DNA of 60,000 nt from Strigamia acuminata (lineage: Eukaryota; Arthropoda; Chilopoda; Geophilomorpha; Linotaeniidae), in the NCBI GenBank assembly GCA_949358305.1, contig OX442314.1:36803211-36863210 (forward strand), written 5' to 3'. Both the position numbers and the translations under genes were made by a program. Shown here piece by piece: positions 32,141 to 41,025 of the stretch. Under the pieces are notes generated by a model. The model made no database searches. It was not told the origin of the DNA and saw only the letters and a program-made list of their open reading frames with translations. Within the stretch, counting starts at the first letter, position 1. Every line of letters begins with the position of its first letter.

Positions 32141-35100
32141 TTACGTTTGGGTAACGTCGCGGTTAGTGACGTCATCCAATCTTACTGTTTGATTGGTTTG
32201 AGTACGGCTTGGGGAATTGCTCCTTACGTCATACGGCTGATCCCTGGATCTCGAGGTTAGCGAGGGGAGAAGACACATGTTGTTCTTTCTTCTCGGTTTA
32301 CGAGTCCGAAGATTATATCTCTTTGTCGGCGAGGGATTTATTGTATTTAAATCGCCGTCTTCATTGTCATCGGAGACTGAGTCAGATGAGTCTTTTATTT
32401 CAGATGTTTTTTGTTTCTTTTCTAAAAACACCTTTTTATTTAATTTTTTAGCAATTTCAAGCTTTTTGAAACTGTCACGAAGTTCAACGTCGTTATTCAC
32501 GAGGTCTGACTTCATTTGTGGTTTGGATGAATTATCGACAGGTATTTTCTTTAATTCATCGTCATCTAACGTATTAATTATATTTTCCGTCTCTTGACCG
32601 ACTTCTTCGCCTTCTAACCATACTTCCTGGTCGAAACTCGGGAAATACGGAGTTAATTCTGACGAATGGACAGCTGGAAATATTTCGTTATTCTCTAGCT
32701 TTCTCAATTCTACGGATCCTCCCTGTAATACTTTGGTTATTACATAAGGTCCTGTTCTTTTATCAGCGATGCCAGCTGCAATGCCGCGGGCAGCGCTCGA
32801 CAAAACATGAGAATCTCTCCAAACTAAATCGTTTAATTTAAAATTGGAGAACTTCTCACCTTCTTTTTTAAGATTAACTCGTCTACGCAAATCTAACACG
32901 TGTGACATCATGTGCTGATATGTTTCGGCGATAACGGCTTCTAATTTTTGCACGTATAAATGTGGGTTTTTTGGATCTACGACCAAAATTCCTTCAGGTA
33001 TTCTTGGATCCCAAGGTACTCTGAGTTCGCGAAAAAAGTTAAGAAATGCGGGAGAGAAGTCTCTTCCTCTCGTCACCGTAGTTCTCAAACTAAATGCAAA
33101 TTCACGCAAATATTCGTCCCATTTGGAATGAACAGATGAATAAATTGCAACCAAATATTTGATGTCACGGTTAACCCTTTCAACCGGGTTAGCTTGTGGG
33201 TGATACGTTGAAGTTGGTGTTGGAACCATCTTGAACTTTTCACAAAATTTTTTAAAGACTTGGGCACGAAATTGCGGGCCGTTGTCAGAAATAATTTTAC
33301 GAGGGAATCCCATGCTCATGGAAAGGTGATAAATGCAATTTGCTACTTTTCCAGCAGTGGGGTTACACATTGGATATAATTCTGGCCAATGAGTTGCCAC
33401 GTCAAGTATGACTAAAATATGTGTGTTGTTTTTGCGCGTCCGAGGTTTCGGGCCGGTCAAATCAACACTTAGGCAGTCAAATGGGCTGTAAGGACCCATT
33501 TGCGCTGCTTCAATTTGTCCTTTCGTTCGAGGCTTGCAAGCTTGACAACGCTCGCAATGTCGAATGAATCTCGTAATGTCCGATTTCATGCCTTTCCAGG
33601 TATAAATTCGGCGTGCTCGATAAAGAGTCCTTGCAATTCCTGGGTGGCCAGAAAGTGGGTGGCCATGCATTAGCCAAATAATTTTATACTTCAATGTCTG
33701 AGGTACAAAAACTTTGAGTGCTCTCCCATCCTCCCCCAATTCATCAGACATTGTGGGATGAAATTGCATTAATAAGTCATCTTCAATTAAGAAGGTGGTT
33801 GCGTGTTTTCTATATTGTTTCTTCTGTAGTCGCGTTGTGACGTCAGGCGGAAATTGATTACAATTTAAAAAATTACGCATCAATTGGCAAACTTTATCTT
33901 CTTTTTGGGCCTTGATTATGTCTTCCCTTGTGGGGGGTTCACAATCAAGACGCTCTACAATTTTGGCGACAAATGCTTTTATTAAAACATTTGACGAAGG
34001 AACTTGGAATCTCCTTGAAATTTGCGCTCTTATGACGTCATCTGATTCCTCAGAGGGGTCATAAATTTTAGTCCAATAATTGACGAATTCGTGATCTTCC
34101 TTTTCCTCCAGCGTGGAGACAGGAAGCTCATGAAATTTTCCCATTTTCCAATTTCGTTGTGGTGATGGACAGTAAGATAATAATTCATCATTATCTCCAT
34201 CATCTTCAGGATTTTCCGGTTTATCAATCGGTGATCTGGATAAAGCATCCGCTAAAACATTTAGTGGACCTTTAATATATTGTATTTCGAAAGAGTAGCG
34301 CATTAGCTCCATTTGCCAACGCGCTAACCTTCCGGCAGGTTCGTCTAACTGCATCAACCATTTTAATGCTTGATGGTCAGTCCTTACTATGAATGTTGTA
34401 AATTCCAAGTAATGTCGAAATTTACGTAATGCCCAGATTACCGCTAGGCACTCCAATTCTGTGGCGCTGTAATTTATCTCAGCAGGTTGCAAACTTCTGC
34501 TGGCATAAACACAAGGCACTTCGATATTTTGATCATCGATTTCCCTCATTTGCATAAGCGCGGCGCCAAGTCCTTTTCTGCTGGCGTCGGTATGCACAAT
34601 AAATGGTTCTGTCAAATCAGGCATGGCCATTGTTTCTGCATTCGTCAAAGCATCTTTTATTTGATCAAAAGCTTCTTGATGAATTTCTGACCAAATAAAT
34701 TCCACATCCTTTTTGAGCAAAGGACGTAGAGGTTCCGTCATGACTGCCAGATTCTTGAGTAATCGGTGAAAAAAGTTCACCATTCCCAAAAATCTTTGCA
34801 ACTCTTTCAAATTTGAAGGAGCTGGCATTTCTTTAATGGCGGCGACTTTTTTAGGGTCGACACTAACTCCGTGAACACTTAACTTGTAGCCAAGAAAAGT
34901 TAATTCTTTTCTGCCAAATTTTGATTTTTCTGGATGAACATGAAGATTTGCATTTTCAAGTTTACTCAGAATTTCTTCCAGATGCATCATGTGTTCTTCA
35001 AAATTTTTTGATATTATAATTATATCATCGAGGTATGCCCATGCGAATTTTCGATAGGCGTCCCCCAAAATCTTTTCTATCAACTTTTGGAAAGTTGACG

Positions 35101-36616
35101 GCGCATTTACGAGACCAAAGGGCATGACTCGAAATTGTAGTCGACCCAAAGGGCTCCAAAACGCAGTTTTAGCACGGTCGTTCGGATGAACCTCTATCTG
35201 CCAATAGCCTTTTGACAAATCTATCGTTGTGACCCATTCAAATCTTCCGAGTTCTCGCAAGATTTCCTCAATGCTGGGCATTTGAGGAGGGTCGTATAAT
35301 GTATGTGCGTTGAGTGGTCTAAAATCAATGCAGAGTCTCGGATCACAATCCGGACGCATCACTAGAACTATTCGCATCCCATAGTCTCCAGTGGCTTGTT
35401 CAACGTACCCATTATCCAACATATCTTGACAGATTTGACGGATAATTTCACGTTTCTGTGGATTTACGCTTTTAAACGGAACTCTAATTGGAACCTTAGT
35501 GTCCAGTTTAATTTCATGCCTAACGAGGTGTGTTCTACCTGGTCGGCGAGATAAAATCTTTTCATGTTTCTTTAATACTTTTTCAAGCATTAAATTATTT
35601 TCCATTGACAAATTAGCGTCGCTAACAAGTCTTTGTACTATATTTTCTTCATCGGCAACTTTAGCTTGACATGCAGTGGCGGAACCAGCTTTCATGTGAT
35701 TTGCTTTAATAAAGTCGCGTTTCATGATTTCTTCGGGTGGATCAAGGAACTCTTGATAACGATCAAGAATCGCTTGAGGAACAAAAGGTAAATCTTCTTT
35801 CAAAGACTTGACAAAATTCCAAGACATGGTCTTAGGATTTGGTTGAATATTGAGTCGATTCATGAAATCACATCCTAATAAAATAATAGGATATTTATTT
35901 CTTAAAATTATGAATGGATGACTTAACATCCCGTGTGTCCACGCAAAAGAAAGTAGGAGAGTTTTTTCAGGGACTACATCTTCTGAAGCAGTCGTAACTC
36001 TCACATCCGGTCCAATTGGTCGAATTTCATCTTCCAGTTTCAGCGAAATTACTACGGAGTAGGCCATGAAGCTTCGATTAGCTCCAGAGTCTAACATTCC
36101 TGTTATCATACCGTTTGCCGTCTGCAATCGAATTGTCGGCAAATCATTGCTGTTTGGTATGTCCGCGTACTTGCATTTAAAACGTCGCGGTGGCTTAATT
36201 TCTATCGGCGGATCCAATGGTAATTCGTCCAATAAATCATTAGTGACTAACGTTGTAGCCATTAATTTTTCAATACATTCATCAAGACCAGGTAAATCAA
36301 TTTTATCTGATCCTTCAGTGATTTCAGGTGTTGGCCTAGTTTTTTCATCAAGTAAAGTAACAGCATCTTTTATTTTAGATTCCCAATCAACTTTTATTTG
36401 TTGAACTTTTTCTTTAAAAAATTCTTCAGTGATGTTTTTATTTTGCAGCACAAGCCTTAAACTGGAAACATCAATTTTTGGAAATATTAAATTATTTTCT
36501 AATTCTAATTTAATCTGAGTATTCAAAAATTCATCTAAAATTTGAGATGGTGTTAGTTCATTTTCCGAGGCGGTAGGCGTCGCATCCACTAGACCGTCTG
36601 GATGCGCGCTTACAAG
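32141..36616 (-). CDS. pol: Pol polyprotein: protease, RT, RNase H, integrase
   Basis: Open for 1,491 codons in the -1 frame relative to gag, starting at the slip site. An ATG is not needed; the first apparent start (36589) is a GTG. Domains in order: aspartic protease with LDSGANRSF and ILLGCDF; RT with IDFRPLNA, FGLVNAPSTFQK and the active site AYLDDIIIIS; RNase H with HTDAS, ATELECL, RTDHQA and ADALSR; integrase with the HHCC zinc finger (GHPGIARTLYRARRI...CERCQACK), catalytic D-D-E (SVDLTGPK, IISDNGPQF, NPVERVNRD) and a GPY motif (KRTGPYVITKVL). A charged tail of about 190 residues with RYNLRTRKPRRK follows, possibly chromatin- or nucleus-targeting. No stop or missing catalytic residue was seen. 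Confidence 0.95.
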   Translation of the reverse strand, partial: LVSAHPDGLVDATPTASENELTPSQILDEFLNTQIKLELENNLIFPKIDVSSLRLVLQNKNITEEFFKEKVQQIKVDWESKIKDAVTLLDEKTRPTPEITEGSDKIDLPGLDECIEKLMATTLVTNDLLDELPLDPPIEIKPPRRFKCKYADIPNSNDLPTIRLQTANGMITGMLDSGANRSFMAYSVVISLKLEDEIRPIGPDVRVTTASEDVVPEKTLLLSFAWTHGMLSHPFIILRNKYPIILLGCDFMNRLNIQPNPKTMSWNFVKSLKEDLPFVPQAILDRYQEFLDPPEEIMKRDFIKANHMKAGSATACQAKVADEENIVQRLVSDANLSMENNLMLEKVLKKHEKILSRRPGRTHLVRHEIKLDTKVPIRVPFKSVNPQKREIIRQICQDMLDNGYVEQATGDYGMRIVLVMRPDCDPRLCIDFRPLNAHTLYDPPQMPSIEEILRELGRFEWVTTIDLSKGYWQIEVHPNDRAKTAFWSPLGRLQFRVMPFGLVNAPSTFQKLIEKILGDAYRKFAWAYLDDIIIISKNFEEHMMHLEEILSKLENANLHVHPEKSKFGRKELTFLGYKLSVHGVSVDPKKVAAIKEMPAPSNLKELQRFLGMVNFFHRLLKNLAVMTEPLRPLLKKDVEFIWSEIHQEAFDQIKDALTNAETMAMPDLTEPFIVHTDASRKGLGAALMQMREIDDQNIEVPCVYASRSLQPAEINYSATELECLAVIWALRKFRHYLEFTTFIVRTDHQALKWLMQLDEPAGRLARWQMELMRYSFEIQYIKGPLNVLADALSRSPIDKPENPEDDGDNDELLSYCPSPQRNWKMGKFHELPVSTLEEKEDHEFVNYWTKIYDPSEESDDVIRAQISRRFQVPSSNVLIKAFVAKIVERLDCEPPTREDIIKAQKEDKVCQLMRNFLNCNQFPPDVTTRLQKKQYRKHATTFLIEDDLLMQFHPTMSDELGEDGRALKVFVPQTLKYKIIWLMHGHPLSGHPGIARTLYRARRIYTWKGMKSDITRFIRHCERCQACKPRTKGQIEAAQMGPYSPFDCLSVDLTGPKPRTRKNNTHILVILDVATHWPELYPMCNPTAGKVANCIYHLSMSMGFPRKIISDNGPQFRAQVFKKFCEKFKMVPTPTSTYHPQANPVERVNRDIKYLVAIYSSVHSKWDEYLREFAFSLRTTVTRGRDFSPAFLNFFRELRVPWDPRIPEGILVVDPKNPHLYVQKLEAVIAETYQHMMSHVLDLRRRVNLKKEGEKFSNFKLNDLVWRDSHVLSSAARGIAAGIADKRTGPYVITKVLQGGSVELRKLENNEIFPAVHSSELTPYFPSFDQEVWLEGEEVGQETENIINTLDDDELKKIPVDNSSKPQMKSDLVNNDVELRDSFKKLEIAKKLNKKVFLEKKQKTSEIKDSSDSVSDDNEDGDLNTINPSPTKRYNLRTRKPRRKNNMCLLPSLTSRSRDQPYDVRSNSPSRTQTNQTVRLDDVTNRDVTQT

Positions 36617-36622
36617 TTTTTT
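36581..36622 (-). promoter_or_regulatory. Programmed -1 frameshift signal between gag and pol
   Basis: On the minus strand gag ends CTA AAA AAC TTG TAA. The heptamer A_AAA_AAC (36622-36616) is in the zero frame and is a classical slippery site. A 9-nt spacer follows, then a perfect 8-bp stem, CGCATCCA (36606-36599) with TGGATGCG (36588-36581), around a 10-nt loop. The loop contains CGGT, which can pair with ACCG a few bases downstream (a possible pseudoknot). The -1 frame leads straight into pol without a stop. Confidence 0.85.
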
Positions 36623-39504
36623 AGAAGTTCGCCGATTGATTTCATCGATTTTTCGAACTCCTCAATGATCTTGTCTTTGCTCGATTTTCTGTCAGGACAT
36701 TCTTTAGCCCAATGTCCCAATTTTTTACAAATATTACACGGGTCAGTAGCAGGCGATTTCGCGACTTTTGGTGAAGGCGAACTTGAACGTTTAGCTTCGT
36801 CCTTTTTAGGGGTCGGCGACTTCGATCTACTGAGCGCGTCTGTTTTTGGCGAACCAAAAGTAACGTTTTTAGGCGCCATCTTTGGTCCAAATTTTCGAGC
36901 TACTGCGTTATTACGGGCTAATAAAGCAGCTGCAGCCTTGCTTTCTGGTTCCGAGTCAGATTTCTCTGGTTCAGAAGCAGTTTCCATTTCTGTCACTTCG
37001 GCTAAGTGAGCTTTAGGGGTTGGATGTGGATTTTTCCCATCCGATCCCTTTTTAGATTCCTTAGCAGTCTCTGCCAAAAAATCTCCTCGTTTTGGGGGTT
37101 GCAAAAGAGGGGTATTAGCAAAACGTGTATCTTTAGCTAATTCCTTTCTCCGTTGCTGTCGCTTAGCGTACGCAACTTTTTCATCAGCTGGTAGATAAGC
37201 TTTATAATTTTCGTCAATCCTTATTTGATTGGCTCGCATAAATTTGGCTAATTCAGCGAAACCACCCGGATAAGGTGCTCGTACTGAAAGTAGAACATTT
37301 TTTGAATAATCTGTCAATCCACGTCGGAATTGACGATCAATGGCTGCATCTCCCATCGTATAAGGGAGAGTGACCAATAAATCCTCAGTCCTTCTTAAAT
37401 AAGAGCGAAGACTTTCGCCTTTATTTTGAGAAAGATTATCCCACATTTGTAATAAGTCTTCGCTTGACTCTCCATACTCAGTCATGAATTCTTCTACAAA
37501 GTGGTTCCAATTTTGAAATTGTTTTGAATAAAACCATTTCTCAGCTCGGTCTATAAGAGCTTTAGGTACTACTCTTTTCAAAGCAGTGTGACATGCAATG
37601 CCATTCAACCTTGAAATTCGTAAAACTTCATCTAAAAGAGTGGATCCAGCTTCCCATTCTCCATCGAATAAAGCGGGTTTGATGTGATCCCATCTAATAG
37701 TTCTTTCGTCAACTAGATCGTGTGTCCAGTTGATTGCAGTATATTGGGCAATTTTCTGTCGTAATGCGATGTCAGCATTATCGGCAGTAGCGTCAGATCG
37801 ATCGGAAGATCGACGATCAGCTAATAATCGATCAATTTCTTCAGCAGTGTAATAATGAGTATTACGCCGAGAAGAGTGGCCTCGATGTCGACGTCGATGA
37901 GATCGATGTCGATTATCGCGTTCTTGTTGCGCATTCACATCAGAATCCGACCTTGAATCAGATTGTGAATTTGAAGGCGTGTTAAAATGTGGTGTTTCAG
38001 GTGGGTCGGGTGGGTCGCCGTCATCGTCTGGCGGTCGACGTCCACCTCCAGGTGGTCCATCTCCGTGTCCATCTGGATTTCCTCCATCTGGTGGATTTCT
38101 TCTATACTGACCCCCACCTGGCGGGCTTTCATGTCCGTCGGGTGGTTCGCGTGCTGGATTCGTGTCTCGTCGACTTCTTTTTGACGAGTCTTGCTGTTGA
38201 GCCAGTGGTATCGTTCGAGTAACATGAATACCAGTTTCATGCCGTCTATTTCGATCGTCTACCATCCCCAACAGTCGGTCACTGTTGTGAAAAATAGGAT
38301 TTCGATTACCAGGAAGTGGATTGCGATCAGCTCTCCTTTCCTCGGAATCTGAAGGACGTTTTCTTTTTGAGCGATGGCGGCGACGCGAACGTTGGTCGTC
38401 ATCACTCGATAATCCAGATTGGCTACTTAACTCTGAAACAACAGAAATTGTTATTGTTTCGGGAGTCAAAATAGGGACAGTTGGCGCAGCCATTTCTGGT
38501 TGCACCAATTGGTCAGTATAATTCCTTGCTTGCAAACGATCTTTCATTTCTGCAAGCTCTTCTTGAGCGCGCAACAAATCAGCTCGGAGAATTTCATTCT
38601 CATTTATTTGATTTTGCGATTCTTCTGGTTGTAATCGCTTAGCAGGGTCGCCAGACTTGACTTGTCCGCTCGTACTGGGTTGATCCAGCGAGTGGAAAAT
38701 CTCATCTTCACGCTTAGCTATTTTGCTCTCGCGAGTACGCTGTGTTTTAGCACGTGTGTCTAATTCAGCAGCATATCTCACTAATTGATTATGATTGCGT
38801 TGGTAGTGGTCTGCCAAATCAATCAATTCTTTATTTTTCTGCTCCAACTTACTTTTGGTAAGTTCGAGCTGTCTTCGCGCCTCTTGGTGTGAGCGAATTG
38901 AAAGTTCATTTCTAGTATTCATTTTAGAAAGATCTTCCACTTCACCTTTTAATCTGTATTCTCTAGCTTTTTGGGCTAGAAATTCCTCATTTTGTCGATT
39001 GAGTTCCATGTGTTGGAGCTCAACCTCCGCTTTTTGTTGTTGAAGCTCAGCTTCTTTTCGTTCCATTTCAAATTGTAAATTTGAAACGGCACGATCAGTG
39101 TGAAGTCGTATCATGGCGCGATGAATCTCTTCCACCGTCATGTCGTCCGTTATTTGGGCGCCATCCTGGCGTGCTTGATTTCTCAAAGCATCCAGCATGG
39201 TCATGCGAGGATGTGATTCGTGAGACGATTCACTTTCCATTTCACGTAACGTATTTTCCACTTCCTCCAGTGGAAGTGGCGGGAGTTCTTGGTCGTTAGA
39301 ACTCGCACTTGAAGCGCTTAATGCTCTAGCAACTTCATTTTCAGCATCCTTAAGTTGTTTCGGATCTGGAACTGGTGTTATTTCTTCAGAAATAATTTTC
39401 TCCATAAGCATTTCAGGCTCGAGAGCCGGCAAAACCGTCGCTGCTCGTTTCTGAGTGCTTGGTCGACCTCGCTGTCGTTTTACAATTTGCATTGGCGTCG
39501 CCAT
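36610..39504 (-). CDS. gag: Gag polyprotein of the gypsy-type element
   Basis: 964 aa from the ATG at 39504, the first ATG after the primer site, about 72 nt downstream of it. Residues about 130-270 form a long Glu/Lys/Gln-rich coiled coil. About 370-570 is low complexity (Arg/Ser, then Pro/Gly/Asp). A capsid-like helical region follows (about 590-760; e.g. WNHFVEEFMTEYGESSEDLL, RSYLRRTEDLLVTL, FRRGLTDYSKNVLL). Near the C-terminus is one zinc knuckle, CNICKKLGHWAKEC (C-x2-C-x4-H-x4-C), flanked by basic Ser/Pro sequence. At 964 aa it is much longer than a usual gypsy Gag, the extra length being the N-terminal coiled coil and the disordered middle. Confidence 0.93.
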   Translation of the reverse strand: MATPMQIVKRQRGRPSTQKRAATVLPALEPEMLMEKIISEEITPVPDPKQLKDAENEVARALSASSASSNDQELPPLPLEEVENTLREMESESSHESHPRMTMLDALRNQARQDGAQITDDMTVEEIHRAMIRLHTDRAVSNLQFEMERKEAELQQQKAEVELQHMELNRQNEEFLAQKAREYRLKGEVEDLSKMNTRNELSIRSHQEARRQLELTKSKLEQKNKELIDLADHYQRNHNQLVRYAAELDTRAKTQRTRESKIAKREDEIFHSLDQPSTSGQVKSGDPAKRLQPEESQNQINENEILRADLLRAQEELAEMKDRLQARNYTDQLVQPEMAAPTVPILTPETITISVVSELSSQSGLSSDDDQRSRRRHRSKRKRPSDSEERRADRNPLPGNRNPIFHNSDRLLGMVDDRNRRHETGIHVTRTIPLAQQQDSSKRSRRDTNPAREPPDGHESPPGGGQYRRNPPDGGNPDGHGDGPPGGGRRPPDDDGDPPDPPETPHFNTPSNSQSDSRSDSDVNAQQERDNRHRSHRRRHRGHSSRRNTHYYTAEEIDRLLADRRSSDRSDATADNADIALRQKIAQYTAINWTHDLVDERTIRWDHIKPALFDGEWEAGSTLLDEVLRISRLNGIACHTALKRVVPKALIDRAEKWFYSKQFQNWNHFVEEFMTEYGESSEDLLQMWDNLSQNKGESLRSYLRRTEDLLVTLPYTMGDAAIDRQFRRGLTDYSKNVLLSVRAPYPGGFAELAKFMRANQIRIDENYKAYLPADEKVAYAKRQQRRKELAKDTRFANTPLLQPPKRGDFLAETAKESKKGSDGKNPHPTPKAHLAEVTEMETASEPEKSDSEPESKAAAALLARNNAVARKFGPKMAPKNVTFGSPKTDALSRSKSPTPKKDEAKRSSSPSPKVAKSPATDPCNICKKLGHWAKECPDRKSSKDKIIEEFEKSMKSIGELLKNL

Positions 39505-39576
39505 TTTGTCAAATTGAAAAAGAACAATGGAAATAATGGATCTTTTTGCAAAAATCGGATTTTAACAATCAAAACA

Positions 39577-39594
39577 ATCCCGGACGGGCCCCCA
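39577..39594 (-). promoter_or_regulatory. Primer-binding site, tRNA-Pro type
   Basis: Minus strand TGGGGGCCCGTCCGGGAT starts 2 nt inside the 5' LTR. It differs at one base from the well-known retroviral tRNA-Pro site (T to C at position 8). An 18-nt match at the right place leaves little doubt that it is the minus-strand primer site. Confidence 0.9.
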
Positions 39595-39596
39595 AG

Positions 39597-40685
39597 TGCG
39601 GCGATCCGGGTTTTTACTTATTAAATTATGTAAATTTAACAAGCAATCGTCGGTGAGATGCCGTACAGGACTTCTACTCTGTGGCTAAATGGTTGTCTAG
39701 GGGAATGATTTTTACACGAAGAGTAAAAGGAAAAATTAGATTGTTTTAATCGTTCTAAATACACTTGATAGATGCAAAGGGGAAATAATAATAGTAATGT
39801 AATGACTGGGTCGATCTGGCTTCTCTTTGTACTTGGACACTCACAGTTGACCGTTGGCTCCAAAATGGCGTCGATGGCGTCGTGTGAGCGCGGGATTTTA
39901 GCGGAGTAAACTCGACGCTAAAATACGTTGCTAAAATATACTAAAAATCCTCGCGGAGCAAGCTCGACACGAGAACACGTCTTGCACACAGCGGTTTGAT
40001 TATTACGGAGCAAGCTCGACGTAACAATCCGTCTTAACACAGTTCGCTTTGCGGAGTTAAACTCGACACAAAGCCTTCAAATTGACAGAGCAAGCTCAAT
40101 GTCAATTCACACACAGAAATGGCTTAAATTACGTGTAGTAATTCAAGCAGAAGGGCGCTATTCTGTACAGTTGGTACAGACCAGCAATGAATCTCGATTC
40201 TTCCAATATCACAGATCACACTTAGCGAGTTTGGGCATAAGTTTGACACGGTTGTGAAAGGTTTGGAAGCAGGATCAAGAATGCGGGAAGAGTGGGCCAA
40301 AACCGTTTGGCTCACTTCTAAATCTGCTCAGAAAAGCTGCGCAGATGACGAGTTGCATGAAGATCACACACGGCCGCCTTCGGGTCGTGTGCAACAATCG
40401 AGCCGGGCACGCGCGAGGGGAAGGGATGCTCCGCCCAGGCACACGCCTAGCAGCATCATCAAAGCAATGCACGCTGCAGCGCGATTGGTTGACGCTGTTG
40501 CTGGGCCAAAACTTGCTGCAAAACACAATATTATTTGGGTAATATTGTGTCTTGTTTTATATTTTATTAATGTATGTTTTATTTCAACTTACATTGAAAC
40601 AAAACATATACGCTTGTTGAATATGTTTATAAGACAATTTGGAAATATGGTGCGCACTCAAATAGGAATATTTGAGGTCACCACA
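39597..40685 (-). repeat. 5' LTR of the gypsy-type element
   Basis: 1,089 bp, same length as 27836-28924 at an offset of 11,761. No mismatch was noticed in any compared block. It contains the second copies of the hairpin array and of the 11-bp palindrome. Confidence 0.95.
39895..40107 (-). promoter_or_regulatory. Array of five hairpins (5' LTR copy)
   Basis: Same five units as 28134-28346. In sense orientation they lie downstream of the middle of the LTR, so they may fall within the transcribed R/U5 leader and be present at the 5' end of the RNA. No clear TATA box was found, so the start of transcription is not fixed. Confidence 0.75.
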
Positions 40686-41025
40686 AAATTAACAACAAAA
40701 ATGACAGAAAAAATAGGAAATGACAAATCAACAATTTTCTAAAACAGTAAATAATTTAACAAATGAATTTTTCGTTCTACTGAAAATATGTCGATAAAAT
40801 TTAGTCAAAGAAAAACTAAAAACAAGATAATAGGCCTACGTGTTGTACAAAATGGCGATACCGACAGTATGATGCAATTAAAATGGCTACGATGAAAAAA
40901 CAACGAGAACGCAATTAAATTCGTAATTAATAAACACAGAAGATAACAAATAGTGAAACAAAATTAAACCGAAATTCAAACCATTTTCATAAAGAATCGT
41001 GTATGAAACCCGAGAACTAATAAAT

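Larger units (their letters stand above)
27836..40685 (-). mobile_element. Complete Ty3/gypsy-type LTR retrotransposon (12,850 bp)
   Basis: Minus-strand order: LTR (40685-39597), tRNA-Pro-type primer site, gag, -1 frameshift signal, pol, a third spliced ORF, polypurine tract, LTR (28924-27836). A 4-bp AAAT target duplication flanks it (27832-27835, 40686-40689), and the empty site is present at about 13624-13635. Both LTRs are 1,089 bp and no difference was noticed in any line compared. All catalytic motifs of protease, RT, RNase H and integrase are intact. The third ORF is not envelope-like. Together these point to a very recent, possibly still active insertion. The order PR-RT-RH-IN with a GPY motif after the integrase defines Ty3/gypsy. 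The lineage within it is not resolved. Confidence 0.95.

Noticed and set aside
32209-32597. Plus-strand frames within pol
   Set aside because: Antisense shadows of the intact pol reading frame.
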